From Bacillus amyloliquefaciens DSM 7 = ATCC 23350 (GTDB lineage: Bacteria; Bacillota; Bacilli; Bacillales; Bacillaceae), in contig NC_014551.1 in NCBI RefSeq assembly GCF_000196735.1, positions 3,157,001 through 3,221,000 of the forward strand: a DNA stretch of 64,000 nucleotides. Direction: 5' to 3'. The notes under the pieces are model-generated. The model was given only the letters and a program-made list of their open reading frames with translations, was not told where the DNA came from and searched no databases. Shown in pieces: positions 18,642 to 27,768 of the stretch. Both the position numbers and the translations under genes were made by a program. The first letter of the stretch is position 1, and the number at the start of each line of letters is the position of its first letter.

Positions 18642-18992
18642 TTACGGCCGCTTGCTGACCGCCTGAAAAAATCCATTTGTCAGCCAGAGGATGGCCTCCA
18701 GCTTCAGCAGGGCCCGGAATGATCCCTTCACTTTGAGTTTTCCGCTTTGGATGAGTTTCTGCAAAGAGACATCACCGTGCAAAAGATGGATAATTTCCGT
18801 CTGGTTTCCGTAAAAGGTCAAATTAGATTTTTCCTTTGAAGCCGCCGTTTTTCTCATTTCTCCCTGTCCGTTAATTGAGACCGTTAAGGCTTCTGTTTCT
18901 CCTTGGAATGTAATCAGCAGCGTTGAGGCATTTAATAGCGGTTTCAAAAACAGATGCTGTCCGTCATTCTCTAAAACTTCTATTTTCTCCAC
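18642..18992 (-). CDS. yusD: YusD, SCP2-like protein
   Basis: A 116-residue cytosolic protein similar to the sterol carrier protein 2 fold (GNQTEIIHLLHGDVSLQKLIQSGKLKVKGSFRALLKLEAIL). Function is unproven; lipid or fatty-acyl binding is the family expectation. I start it at a GTG at 18992, eight bases after GGGAGG; a frame back to 19028 exists but lacks a ribosome site. It opens no obvious operon and precedes metNPQ on the same strand. Confidence 0.8.
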   Translation of the reverse strand: MEKIEVLENDGQHLFLKPLLNASTLLITFQGETEALTVSINGQGEMRKTAASKEKSNLTFYGNQTEIIHLLHGDVSLQKLIQSGKLKVKGSFRALLKLEAILWLTNGFFQAVSKRP

Positions 18993-19089
18993 TCGTATAA
19001 CCTCCCGTTTTAATGGCCATACATACACATTTCTCTTTTTAACGGACAGAACCCTTTATAAACCGCACGACATTTTCCTGTAAAAATTG

Positions 19090-19410
19090 TCACATCGGGA
19101 ACGTTTGCGATGTTTTTTGTTTAATCAGCTCATATAAATAGGAAACGGAGCGGAAGGCGTATCCTTTCTCAACAAGCTCTCCGCCTTTAAACAGCAAAAA
19201 GCACGGAACGCTCTCAATCTGATAGGCTTTGGCGAATGCGGGGGAATAATTCACGTTGTTTTTATAGAAGGCGGCTTCGGGCAGCATTTCTTCGACGACG
19301 GAAAGCATTTTGGACGCCAGCTGGCATGTGCCGCAAAACGGGGTGTACAAATACAGGAGATAGACGTCATCCTGAATCGATTCGAGTTCATTTTCTTGGA
19401 GTTCTTTCAT
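19090..19410 (-). CDS. yusE: YusE, thioredoxin-like protein
   Basis: A 106-residue thioredoxin-fold protein. The active site is YTPFCGTC (about residues 25-32), with CGTC in place of thioredoxin's CGPC, and the cis-Pro loop is ESVPCFLLFKGG. It is probably cytosolic. The start at ATG 19410 follows GAGGTGG at eight bases; that site lies within the end of yusF, so the two are closely coupled. Substrate unknown. Confidence 0.88.
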   Translation of the reverse strand: MKELQENELESIQDDVYLLYLYTPFCGTCQLASKMLSVVEEMLPEAAFYKNNVNYSPAFAKAYQIESVPCFLLFKGGELVEKGYAFRSVSYLYELIKQKTSQTFPM

Positions 19411-19415
19411 TTTGA

Positions 19416-19780
19416 TTACCACCTCAGGTCGTTCTTTTTCAAAAATACAGGGTCTGCATCAAGGCCGGCTCTGATCAGTACAGATGCAAGATGATGGCCC
19501 GGGCACGATTCGACTTGCCTGTATGTTCTGTCTATGCAGATATGGCGCGCTTCGGGCAGCTCCCGTTTCAGCTGTTTTCTTAATTTTTCTCCGGAGTCGT
19601 CTGCGTCCGTTAAAATAACACGTCTCTGTCAAACAGGCGGTCCGCCAAATCTTCCAGTTCAGTTTGGCCGATCGTTCCGTTTGTACAGATGATTTCCGCG
19701 GGTTCGATGAGCACTTCCCTGACTTTGATTTTATCTGATTTTCCTTCTACGATTATGACCTTTTCATCTCCGTTGAACAT
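19416..19780 (-). pseudogene. yusF: yusF, TOPRIM-domain protein, frameshifted
   Basis: The N-terminal part (MFNGDEKVIIVEGKSDKIKVREVL) has the first TOPRIM motif, with the catalytic Glu in VEGKSD. The frame then stops at TAA 19610-19612 after DRLFDRDVLF. The missing half continues in another frame as VILTDADDSGEKLRKQLKREL..., with the D-x-D motif of TOPRIM domains, up to TAA 19416-19418. The total, 365 bases, is one short of a 122-codon frame, so a single-base deletion in GACGTGTTATTT near 19615 explains it. This could be a real mutation or a sequencing error. Confidence 0.8.
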
Positions 19781-19848
19781 AAGCGCATCACCTGCCGATT
19801 GTTTTAGGCTCAATTGAAAAAGAAGGCAGTGAAATTCACCGCCAACAG

Positions 19849-20085
19849 TTAACACCAGCCGTTCTCATAATCGCAATCCACATATTTCGGATCGTTGCCG
19901 TTTATGACATCGGCTGTTTTATAAAATTTTTGATTTTCAAATAGAAAGCCCTGTTTGAGCTCGTACTGGTTCATGCCTGTCATCTCGCCGATGGCTTCAT
20001 TTTCATGAAACAAGGAAAACCGGCCGTTTTGAAAGCGGCCCGTGATGTTCTCCGTGACATCGACCTTTTGTTTATCAAAAGCCAT
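19849..20085 (-). CDS. yusG: YusG, DUF2553 family protein
   Basis: A 78-residue protein of unknown function (MAFDKQKVDVTENITGRFQNG...YVDCDYENGWC) found in bacilli between gcvH and yusF. It looks like a small beta-rich domain. ATG 20085 lies eight bases after GGGAGGTG. It runs in the same direction as gcvH, about 50 bases behind it. Confidence 0.8.
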   Translation of the reverse strand: MAFDKQKVDVTENITGRFQNGRFSLFHENEAIGEMTGMNQYELKQGFLFENQKFYKTADVINGNDPKYVDCDYENGWC

Positions 20086-20139
20086 ATTGGACACCTCCCG
20101 TTACAGATAGAATGTCCAAATGGCCCTTTTGCTATCCGA

Positions 20140-20523
20140 TCAGTCTTCCTGTGTCATTTCGTCATATTGCTCGGAAGTCATGAGGTTTTCGATTTCTTCA
20201 GCATCAGCCGGTTCCACGACGATCATCCACGCTTTTTCATACGGAGACTCGTTTACGAATTCAGGACTGTCATCAAGGTCTTCGTTCACTTCCGTTACGG
20301 TTCCGTTAATCGGTGCGTACAGTTCGGATACGGTTTTGACAGATTCTACGCTGCCGAATGGCTCGTCCGCTTTAATTTCAGCGCCGACTTCAGGAAGCTC
20401 GACAAATACGATGTCGCCAAGTTCGGATTGCGCGAAGTGTGTAATCCCGATACGGGCTTTTCCGTCCTCAACTTTTACCCATTCGTGCTCTTTGGAATAA
20501 CGCATATCTTTCGGTGTGCTCAT
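20140..20523 (-). CDS. gcvH: GcvH, lipoyl carrier protein of the glycine cleavage system
   Basis: H protein, 127 residues. The lipoylated lysine is Lys63 in [19 protein letters not shown]. It shuttles the aminomethyl group between the P and T proteins, and in B. subtilis it is also the hub from which lipoate is passed to other enzymes. The expected Glu/Asp-rich surface around the lipoyl loop is present. GGAGGGA precedes the ATG. Confidence 0.97.
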   Translation of the reverse strand: MSTPKDMRYSKEHEWVKVEDGKARIGITHFAQSELGDIVFVELPEVGAEIKADEPFGSVESVKTVSELYAPINGTVTEVNEDLDDSPEFVNESPYEKAWMIVVEPADAEEIENLMTSEQYDEMTQED

Positions 20524-20582
20524 CTAAATCCCTCCATTTTTTTCTTATAATAAGAAGATACCATAATTCTTTGAACCTGGCA

Positions 20583-20939
20583 TTACATCCAATATTTTTC
20601 GAATTGGTCTTCTTTAAAGCCGACAGTGACTTTTTCGCCGTCTGTCGTAATCGGGCGCTTCAGGAGCATACCGTCTGATGCCAGGAGTTCAAGCTGTTCA
20701 TCCTCTGACATGTGGTACAGTTTTTCCTTTAAGTTCAGCTCGCGGTATTTCATGCCGCTCGTGTTGAAAAACTTTCTGAGCTCAAGGCCGCTCTTTTCGT
20801 AGAGGTCTTTGATTTCTTCTTTCGTCGGTGTTTCTTCCACAATATGTATTTCGTTTATTTCCTTACCGCGGTCTTCCAGCCATTTTTTCGCATTACGGCA
20901 CGTTCCGCATTTAGGGTACCAGTAAAAATTTAACGACAT
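20583..20939 (-). CDS. yusI: YusI, ArsC/Spx-family protein
   Basis: A 118-residue member of the ArsC-like thioredoxin-fold family, with WYPKCGTCRNAKKWLED (CxxC at about residues 11-14) and the KRPITTDGEKVTVGF motif. It is closer to the stand-alone 'arsenate reductase-like' proteins than to Spx, and its substrate is unknown. ATG 20939 with GAGGGG eight bases upstream is preferred to a GTG at 20948. It precedes gcvH on the same strand. Confidence 0.88.
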   Translation of the reverse strand: MSLNFYWYPKCGTCRNAKKWLEDRGKEINEIHIVEETPTKEEIKDLYEKSGLELRKFFNTSGMKYRELNLKEKLYHMSEDEQLELLASDGMLLKRPITTDGEKVTVGFKEDQFEKYWM

Positions 20940-21012
20940 CTTCTTCACCCCTCGTAAATGATCGTCGTTATTTTAACACAATCACTGGTAAAAACCTATA
21001 ACGTTGCTTCAT

Positions 21013-21041
21013 GAAAAAGCGCTCCGGATGAAGGAGCGCTT
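21013..21041. terminator. terminator after fadNAE
   Basis: AAGCGCTCC / GGAGCGCTT forms a nine-pair stem followed on the minus strand by TTTTTC, just past the fadE stop. Confidence 0.85.
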
Positions 21042-21052
21042 ACAGCATGTGA

Positions 21053-22837
21053 TCAAACCGTATATTTTTCTTCACGGAAGACAGCGGCAGCCGCTTCACG
21101 TTTTTTCTGAATGAGATTTTTCGGTGTCAAACGCGTCAGTTTGCGCAGCACAGAAAGCATCATGCGGAGGGAATCTCCTTCCTCCATGGCGATGAGTGAT
21201 TCTTTGGCGTGCGCTTCAATGTTCTGAAGGGCTTCCTGGGCAAAGATTTCCGTATATAACAGCTTCTGCGCAGCTTTTTCGGCACCGTCCGCCGCAATCG
21301 CTTTTTCCGTTCTGAGGACGGCAGATTCCAAAGCGTACAGCGCGCTGACGATATCGGCAATGTTCACCATGATTTCCTGCTCGCCTTCGATCTCTTTTCC
21401 GTATTTCTGCGCCGCAAGTCCCGCTGTCAGCAGGGCGATCTTTTTCGCCTGTCTGACAATGTATTTCTCCTGTTCAAGAGGCTCTGAGCCCGGCTCTTCA
21501 GGCATCAGCATCATGAGCTCTTCCTGGAGCGCTTTCGCTTTTTCAAAGAGCGGAAGCTGCCCTTTTACGGCTTTTTTCAGGAACGTGCTCGTTACGATCA
21601 GGCGGTTGATTTCATTTGTGCCCTCGAAAATTCTGTTGATTCTGGAGTCACGATAAGCGCGCTCCACTTCATATTCCTGCATAAACCCGTAACCGCCGTG
21701 AATTTGAACGCCTTCGTCGGCAATGTAGTCAAGTGTTTCAGACCCGCACATTTTGTTGAGCGAGCATTCAATCGCGTACTCGGCGATTGACTTTGCGACT
21801 TCGCGTCCGTCTTTTTGCGCTTCTTCCGTCAGTCTGCTCATATTATCTTCGAACAGACCCACTGTTCTGTATACAGAGCTCTCCATCGCGTACAGCCTTG
21901 CTGACATCGTCGCAAGCTTTTCCTGAGTGAGCGTGAAGCTTGAGATCGGCGTTTTAAATTGTCGGCGCTGGTTTGCGTAAGCGGCAGACAGCTCAATCAC
22001 CCGTTTAGAAGCGCCGATTGTGCCGACGGCAAGCTTGTAACGCCCGATATTCAGGATATTAAAGGCGATGACATGGCCTTTTCCGATTTCGCCGAGAAGG
22101 TTTTCTTTCGGCACTTCCGCCTGATCTAAAATCAGCGTTCTTGTCGATGAACCCTTAATCCCCATTTTTTTCTCTTCTGGGCCCGTTGACACGCCAGGAT
22201 AATTTTTTTCTACGATAAATGCGGAAAACTTATCTCCGTCCACTTTAGCATAGACGACAAAGACATCTGCAAAGGCGGAGTTTGTAATCCATTGCTTTTC
22301 TCCATTGAGAATATAGTGTGTGCCCGCTTCATTCAAAACGGCCGTTGTTTTCGCGCCGAGGGCATCTGAACCTGAACCCGGCTCAGTTAAGGCGTAGGCC
22401 GCGATTCTTTGTCCTGAAGCCAAGTCCGGCAAATATGTTTTCTTCTGCTCTTCCGTGCCGAAGAACACGATCGGCAATGAACCGATACCGACGTGAGCGC
22501 CGTAAGAAAGCGAAAAGCTGCCGGCACGTGAAAACTTTTCCGTAATGAAGGCTGAACTGATTTTATCCAGACCGATGCCGCCGTACTCTTCAGGCACATC
22601 CGCTCCGAGGAGACCAAGATCTCCGGCTTTTCTCAGCAGTCTGACTGAGTGCTCAAACTGATGGTTTTCAATTTCATCAATATAAGGAAGAACATCGTTT
22701 ACGACATAGTCTTCTGTCGTTTTGCCGATCATTTTATGTTCGTCTGTAAAATCCTCCGGTGTGAATACTTGATCATATCCCGTTTCTTCAATCAGAAAGC
22801 TGCCGCCTTTTTTGACGTTGACCGTTTCCTGTTTCAT
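21053..22837 (-). CDS. fadE: FadE acyl-CoA dehydrogenase
   Basis: FAD-dependent acyl-CoA dehydrogenase, 594 residues, first step of fatty acid beta-oxidation. The flavin-binding AYALTEPGSGSDALGAKTTA (about residues 150-170) and the C-terminal YGFMQEYEVERAYRDSRINRIFEGTNEINR (about 400) with the catalytic Glu region are clear. The extra C-terminal helical domain of about 180 residues is typical of the long Bacillus/VLCAD-like form. It is the last gene of the FadR-controlled fadNAE operon. Confidence 0.96.
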   Translation of the reverse strand: MKQETVNVKKGGSFLIEETGYDQVFTPEDFTDEHKMIGKTTEDYVVNDVLPYIDEIENHQFEHSVRLLRKAGDLGLLGADVPEEYGGIGLDKISSAFITEKFSRAGSFSLSYGAHVGIGSLPIVFFGTEEQKKTYLPDLASGQRIAAYALTEPGSGSDALGAKTTAVLNEAGTHYILNGEKQWITNSAFADVFVVYAKVDGDKFSAFIVEKNYPGVSTGPEEKKMGIKGSSTRTLILDQAEVPKENLLGEIGKGHVIAFNILNIGRYKLAVGTIGASKRVIELSAAYANQRRQFKTPISSFTLTQEKLATMSARLYAMESSVYRTVGLFEDNMSRLTEEAQKDGREVAKSIAEYAIECSLNKMCGSETLDYIADEGVQIHGGYGFMQEYEVERAYRDSRINRIFEGTNEINRLIVTSTFLKKAVKGQLPLFEKAKALQEELMMLMPEEPGSEPLEQEKYIVRQAKKIALLTAGLAAQKYGKEIEGEQEIMVNIADIVSALYALESAVLRTEKAIAADGAEKAAQKLLYTEIFAQEALQNIEAHAKESLIAMEEGDSLRMMLSVLRKLTRLTPKNLIQKKREAAAAVFREEKYTV

Positions 22838-22855
22838 GTTCGTTTCCCCCTTTTT

Positions 22856-24031
22856 TTAAATGAGCTCAAATACGCCGGCAGCGCCCATGCCGCCTCCGAT
22901 GCACATCGTCACCACGCCGAATTGCTCGTTTCTCCGTTTCATTTCATGTATGAGTGAAAGGGTCAGCTTCGCCCCAGTGCATCCGAGCGGATGTCCGAGC
23001 GCGATGGCGCCTCCGTTTACGTTCACCTTTTCTTCATCTATTCCGAGCGATCTGATAACTTGAATGGCCTGTGAAGCAAAGGCCTCATTCAATTCAAAAA
23101 GCCCGATATCCTGTAATTCGAGTCCGGCAAGCTTGAGCGCCCGCGGAATGGCTTCAATCGGTCCGATCCCCATTACCTCTGGCGGAACGCCGCCTACGGC
23201 AAAGGAACGGAATTTGACAAGCGGCGCCAATCCGAGCGACGAAGCTTTTTCGCGATCCATCAGCATGACAGCCGCCGCGCCGTCACTTGTTTGTGAAGAG
23301 TTCCCGGCCGTCACGGTTCCCGTTTTAGAAAACGCCGGACGGAGCTTCGCTAAAACGTCAGCCGATGTGCCCGGACGCACGCCTTCATCTTGAGAAAAGA
23401 TAAATTGTTTTTTCCGAGGCTTATGGTCATCACCGATTTCTGTCAGCGACACTTCAACCGGTACGATTTCGTCATTGAATTTCCCTTCTTTAAGGGCTTT
23501 TGCGGCATTCTGATGGCTCCGGACGGCAAATGCATCCTGGTCTTCTCTGGATACGCCGTACGTTTCGGCGACCTGTTCCGCTGTGTGTCCCATGCTCATG
23601 TAATACTCAGGCGCATGCTCCGCCAAAGCGATATTCGGGCGGGTCACATGCCCCATCATCGGTACTTGCGACATGGATTCGGCACCGCCCGCAATTACGG
23701 TGTCACCAGCGCCGAGCATGATTTTTTCAGCTCCGTAAGCGATGGATTGGAGTCCGGAAGAGCAGTAGCGGTTCACCGTAATAGCCGGCACCGTATGAGG
23801 AAGCCCCGCCAGCGCACCGATATTACGTGCCATATTTAATCCTTGTTCGGCTTCAGGTGTTGCACATCCGATAATTAAGTCATCGATATTTCCTTCATAG
23901 CCGCCTGCCCGTTTCAGCGTTTCTTTCACACAAAGCGCGCCTAAATCATCAGGACGAACGGCTGCAAGCGACCCTTTTTTCGCTTTACCGACCGGAGTTC
24001 TCGCACCGGCCACAATGACTGCTTCTCTCAT
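22856..24031 (-). CDS. fadA: FadA acetyl-CoA acyltransferase (thiolase)
   Basis: 3-ketoacyl-CoA thiolase, 391 residues, last step of beta-oxidation. The nucleophile Cys is in VNRYCSSGLQSIAYG (about 91). The second active-site block is GGAIALGHPLGCTGA (His about 348), and the third is VTMCIGGGMG (Cys about 378). ATG 24031 follows AGGAGGG; a start six bases earlier is possible but less well placed. It is co-transcribed with fadN and fadE. Confidence 0.97.
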   Translation of the reverse strand: MREAVIVAGARTPVGKAKKGSLAAVRPDDLGALCVKETLKRAGGYEGNIDDLIIGCATPEAEQGLNMARNIGALAGLPHTVPAITVNRYCSSGLQSIAYGAEKIMLGAGDTVIAGGAESMSQVPMMGHVTRPNIALAEHAPEYYMSMGHTAEQVAETYGVSREDQDAFAVRSHQNAAKALKEGKFNDEIVPVEVSLTEIGDDHKPRKKQFIFSQDEGVRPGTSADVLAKLRPAFSKTGTVTAGNSSQTSDGAAAVMLMDREKASSLGLAPLVKFRSFAVGGVPPEVMGIGPIEAIPRALKLAGLELQDIGLFELNEAFASQAIQVIRSLGIDEEKVNVNGGAIALGHPLGCTGAKLTLSLIHEMKRRNEQFGVVTMCIGGGMGAAGVFELI

Positions 24032-24041
24032 AAACACCCTC

Positions 24042-26411
24042 CTAGTTCCGTAAAGGTTTGCCTTTGACCAGCATATGCTGCATTCTTGCTTGAGACTTCG
24101 CCTCGCCAGCGAGGCTTAAAAAGGCTTCTCTTTCAATCTCGAGTAAATATTCTTCTGAAACCTCCGTGCCGAACGGAACTCTTCCTCCGGCAATGACATG
24201 AGCCAGCTTCTTCGCAATCTTCATATCGTGATCTGATAAATAACCCGACCGTCTCATTTGATCTGCTCCGAGCAGTAACGCCGCACAGCCGGTTTCCCCG
24301 GTGACTCTCACTTTTTTGCGGGCTGGCGGGCGGTATCCGCTGTCATATAAGGAAGCGGCCAGCTGTTTCGCATCGTGCAGCAGGTGATCCTGATTCATGC
24401 TGACACGGTCAGCCGCGGACAAAATCTGCATATCACGCGCTTCGTGCGCCGAACCGGACACCTTGGCAAGCGCAATGGTTTCAAAGGTTTTAATGGCCGC
24501 GTCCATCAGTTCGCTTCCGCTGTTCAAGTAATTCATGTACAGCTCTTTATTTCCTCCGCCGCCCGGAATAAGACCGACGCCGGTTTCAACAAGACCCATA
24601 TACGATTCGCTCGCCGCCTGAACGCGTGCCGCCGGGAGACAGACTTCCGTTCCCCCGCCGAGTGTCATCCCAAACGGCGCCGCCACAACAGGTTTGGCGC
24701 TGTATTTGATGTTCAGCATCGTCTGCTGAAAACGGCGGATGACAAAATCGACTTCCATGAAGTTATCATCCTGAGCTTCCATTAAAATCATCGCAAGGTT
24801 TGCCCCCGCGCAGAAATGTCTGCCTTGGTTTCCGATGACAAGTCCTTTATAATTCCGCTCTGTTTCCTCAAGCGCATTGTCAATCATCTGAATAATGTCT
24901 AAGCCGATCGCATTGCTTTTCGTATGAAATTCCAGAAGCGCGACATCATCGCCGAGATCAATCAAACTTGCTCCGCTGTTTTTGCTGATCACGCCCTTTG
25001 TTTCTTTTAACGTTTGCAGGCTGACGCGTTTCGGATTTTCTTTTACTGCCCTGTATTGGCCGTCTGAATAGTAAAATTGTGTTCCGTTTTCCTTCATATA
25101 AAATGTTTCATGACCCTGATCAAGCATTTCTTTCACCCAGCCGGGCAGTTTTGCGCCTTCTTGTTCAAGCCGCTCCGCTGATTTTCTGACACCGATGGCA
25201 TCCCACACCTCAAACGGGCCGAGCTCCCAACCAAAGCCCCATTTCATGGCGTCGTCAATCGCTTTTATATCATCAGCGATCTCACCAAGAAGCTGAGCTG
25301 AGTATAAGAGGGTTTGCGACGTAATATTCCAAAGCAGTCGTCCGGCGCGGTCATCAGCATAAATAAGCGCTTTCATTTTGCCTTTGGCACCCTTTGCCTG
25401 TTTGGCGGCTTCTAAAGCGGGTGTTTTCATTTTCGTGCGCTCGCCGTATGTCATGGTTAGCGGATCGAGCTCATATATTGTTTTACCTTCTTTTTTGTAA
25501 AAACCTTGACCTGATTTGCTGCCAAGCCAATTGTTTTTCAGCATGTCATTCATAAATTCCGGCAGCTTAAACATGTCTTTTTCAGCGCCGTCGGCTTTAT
25601 CATAAACATTTTTTGCCACATGAGCGAATGTATCAAGCCCCACAACGTCAAGGGTTCTGAAGGTCGCGCTTTTCGGTCTGCCGATTAAAGGCCCGGTCAC
25701 CGTATCCACCTCGCCGATGCCGCAGCCGGAAGAAAGCATTTCTCTTACCGTGACTAACAAGCCGTACGTACCGATGCGGTTGGCGATAAAGTTAGGCGTG
25801 TCTTTGGCGATAACGACACCTTTCCCGAGCGTGTTTTCTGCAAATGAAGTCATAAACTTCAGCACGTCAGGATCTGTTTCCTGAATCGGAATGATTTCCA
25901 GAAGCTTTAAGTAACGGGCCGGATTAAAGAAATGGGTTCCTAAGAAATGAGCTTTAAAATCGGCAGATCTGCCTTCCGCCATCTTTGTTACGGAAATACC
26001 GGACGTATTGCTGGACACGATGCTTCCAGGTTTCCGGTATTCATCAACAAGTGAGAAAATCTGTTTTTTCACGTCAAGATTTTCTACAACGACTTCAATA
26101 ATCCAATCGGCATCCTTCAATTGAGCAGCGTCATCTTCCAAATTCCCCGCCGTTATATAGTCGAGATTGGAAGCTGAAGTCAGCGGCGCCGGTTTTTGCT
26201 TCAGCAGTTTTTTCATGGCCGATCGGCTCAGTCTGCTTCGGACCTCCGGGCTTTCTAATGTCAGCCCTTTTTTCACCTCATCCTTTGTCAGCTCGTTTGG
26301 CACAATATCAAGCAGCAGGACGGGAATTCCGATGTTAGCCAAGTGCGCGGCAATTCCGGACCCCATGACGCCTGATCCGAGAACGGCTGCCTTCTTTATA
26401 AACTTGTGCAT
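24042..26411 (-). CDS. fadN: FadN, 3-hydroxyacyl-CoA dehydrogenase / enoyl-CoA hydratase fusion
   Basis: A 789-residue bifunctional beta-oxidation enzyme. The NAD-binding 3-hydroxyacyl-CoA dehydrogenase domain comes first (AVLGSGVMGSGIAAHLANIG, residues about 9-28; catalytic FLGTHFFNPARYL near 155). A crotonase domain follows (about 490-690), whose oxyanion-hole segments are GNQGRHFCAGANLAMI and FGMTLGGGTEVCL. It is the first gene of fadNAE, and a FadR operator lies just upstream of the start. Confidence 0.96.
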   Translation of the reverse strand: MHKFIKKAAVLGSGVMGSGIAAHLANIGIPVLLLDIVPNELTKDEVKKGLTLESPEVRSRLSRSAMKKLLKQKPAPLTSASNLDYITAGNLEDDAAQLKDADWIIEVVVENLDVKKQIFSLVDEYRKPGSIVSSNTSGISVTKMAEGRSADFKAHFLGTHFFNPARYLKLLEIIPIQETDPDVLKFMTSFAENTLGKGVVIAKDTPNFIANRIGTYGLLVTVREMLSSGCGIGEVDTVTGPLIGRPKSATFRTLDVVGLDTFAHVAKNVYDKADGAEKDMFKLPEFMNDMLKNNWLGSKSGQGFYKKEGKTIYELDPLTMTYGERTKMKTPALEAAKQAKGAKGKMKALIYADDRAGRLLWNITSQTLLYSAQLLGEIADDIKAIDDAMKWGFGWELGPFEVWDAIGVRKSAERLEQEGAKLPGWVKEMLDQGHETFYMKENGTQFYYSDGQYRAVKENPKRVSLQTLKETKGVISKNSGASLIDLGDDVALLEFHTKSNAIGLDIIQMIDNALEETERNYKGLVIGNQGRHFCAGANLAMILMEAQDDNFMEVDFVIRRFQQTMLNIKYSAKPVVAAPFGMTLGGGTEVCLPAARVQAASESYMGLVETGVGLIPGGGGNKELYMNYLNSGSELMDAAIKTFETIALAKVSGSAHEARDMQILSAADRVSMNQDHLLHDAKQLAASLYDSGYRPPARKKVRVTGETGCAALLLGADQMRRSGYLSDHDMKIAKKLAHVIAGGRVPFGTEVSEEYLLEIEREAFLSLAGEAKSQARMQHMLVKGKPLRN

Positions 26412-26431
26412 GAGTCATCCCCCTTGAACTT

Positions 26432-26449
26432 TGAATGAATAGTCATTCA
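26432..26449. promoter_or_regulatory. FadR operator of fadNAE
   Basis: TGAATGAATAGTCATTCA matches the known FadR (YsiA) consensus of bacilli, TGAATGAMTANTCATTCA, at every position. It lies 21-38 bases upstream of the fadN start. Long-chain acyl-CoAs release FadR and induce the operon. Confidence 0.92.
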
Positions 26450-26601
26450 TTTTTTCGGCAAAAAAAATGAAACCCTTTTCTTCTTTCATCTTAAAAGATT
26501 TTCCGGATGACTTCAATAGCAAATATGGAATTTTTTTAAATTTTTCGCCTTCCGCATGTTCTCTGCCGGGGACGGGAAACTTAAACGCGGAGGTGAAGGG
26601 A

Positions 26602-26742
26602 ATGGTGAGAGGGAGAAAAGATCCGTCTTCTGGCGCAGTGAGCGCGGCCAGCATGAAAGGAAATGCGGGACCGAAGCAAAAATACGGCGGCGGCAAACGG
26701 ACGAGCCAAAATCAGCAATATAAAAAAGAAAACATGGAATAA
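26602..26742 (+). CDS. yuzL: YuzL family small protein
   Basis: A 46-residue basic, Gly/Ser/Gln-rich peptide (VRGRKDPSSGAVSAASMKGNAGP, then GGGKRTSQNQQYKKEN). The KDPS...VSAASxKGNAGP and TSQNQQYKK segments are those of the YuzL family, which resembles small acid-soluble spore proteins in composition; a spore role is inferred. ATG 26602 follows GGAGGTGA. The frame could extend back to 26467, but that part looks non-coding. A terminator follows. Confidence 0.8.
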   Translation: MVRGRKDPSSGAVSAASMKGNAGPKQKYGGGKRTSQNQQYKKENME

Positions 26743-26749
26743 CATACTG

Positions 26750-26779
26750 CGGCTGCTTTTTAAGCAGCCGTTATTTTTT
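26750..26779 (+). terminator. terminator of yuzL
   Basis: CGGCTGC-TTTTTAA-GCAGCCG followed by TTATTTTTT, overlapping the stop end of the convergent fadM gene. Confidence 0.85.
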
Positions 26780-27679
26780 GAAGATTCCTTTCAGCACGAA
26801 CGCCGCATTTGCCGGGCGCTCGGCAATTCTTCTCATCAGGTAGCCGTACCAATCGGTTCCGTACGGGACGTACACCCTCATCCTGTATCCTTCTTCGGCA
26901 AGCTCCTTCTGCCGCTCCGTTCTGATACCGTACAGCATTTGGAATTCGAACTGCCCGCGGGGAATTTGATGGTCGCTGACGAGTGTTTTCGTATAAGAAA
27001 TGATGTCATCATCATGTGTCGCCACCGCTGTTTCATGGCCGCTCAAAAGCTGCAGCTTAATCAGCTGCTGGAAATGAAGGTCGGTCCCTTTTTTATCGGG
27101 AAACGCCACGGCTGCCGATTCTTTATAAGCGCCTTTTACAAGCCTGAGCCGCGGCTTGTATGGCATCAGGCTGCTGATATCTTCAGCGGCGCGGTACAAA
27201 TAAGCCTGAATGACGGTTCCTAGCATCGGAAAATCCGGCTTGCACCGCTTATATAAATCAAGCGTACGGCCGCATCTGGAATAGTCCTCCATGTCAATCG
27301 TTACGGGAACGCGGCGTTCTTTCGCTTCCGTCAATATGTCTCTGACATGCTGTTCCGCGAGTTTCTCGGAAATATCCAGACCGATGGATGTTAATTTAAG
27401 AGACAGCTCACAGTCCAATTGATGATCGGCGATCGCCCTGATTGCTTTTTTACATTCTTCGGCCGTCCTTCTTGCATCTTTCTCTGAACCTGCATATTCA
27501 CCAAGGTAATCAATCGAAGCCGATAACCCGTTTTGGTTCAGCCGCTTTACCGTTTTCACGGCTTCTGTGAGTGTTTCCCCCGCAACAAATCTTCCCGCGC
27601 CGAAGCGGAGGCCGTAAGCCTGGGCGAATTTCGTAAGCATTTTATTTTTCGACAAAAATAAACATATGCTCCGCAGCAT
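26771..27679 (-). CDS. fadM: FadM (YusM), proline dehydrogenase family protein
   Basis: A 302-residue PRODH-family flavoenzyme. The TIM-barrel landmarks are visible: VTIDMEDYSRCGRTLDLY (about residues 127-144), YLYRAAEDISSLMPYKPRLRLVKGAYKE (about 180-210) and the C-terminal FEFQMLYGIRTERQKELAEEGYRMRVYVPYGTDWYGYLMRRIAERP, with the substrate-binding YxxRRxxE-type motif. It should oxidise proline to pyrroline-5-carboxylate, though this paralogue is separate from the main proline-use operon. AGGAGGG precedes the ATG. Confidence 0.9.
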   Translation of the reverse strand: MLRSICLFLSKNKMLTKFAQAYGLRFGAGRFVAGETLTEAVKTVKRLNQNGLSASIDYLGEYAGSEKDARRTAEECKKAIRAIADHQLDCELSLKLTSIGLDISEKLAEQHVRDILTEAKERRVPVTIDMEDYSRCGRTLDLYKRCKPDFPMLGTVIQAYLYRAAEDISSLMPYKPRLRLVKGAYKESAAVAFPDKKGTDLHFQQLIKLQLLSGHETAVATHDDDIISYTKTLVSDHQIPRGQFEFQMLYGIRTERQKELAEEGYRMRVYVPYGTDWYGYLMRRIAERPANAAFVLKGIFKK

Positions 27680-27768
27680 GGATGAACTCCCTCCTTTTTC
27701 TTTTTTTCGTGCATGAAATCCCGATCGCAGAGAAAGCTAAAAAGAACAGAATTGAAGGAGGCGTTTAA

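Noticed and set aside
26467..26601. An N-terminal extension of the yuzL frame
   Set aside because: It starts next to the FadR box, is Phe/Ser-rich, and the internal ATG at 26602 has the ribosome site and the family's usual start.
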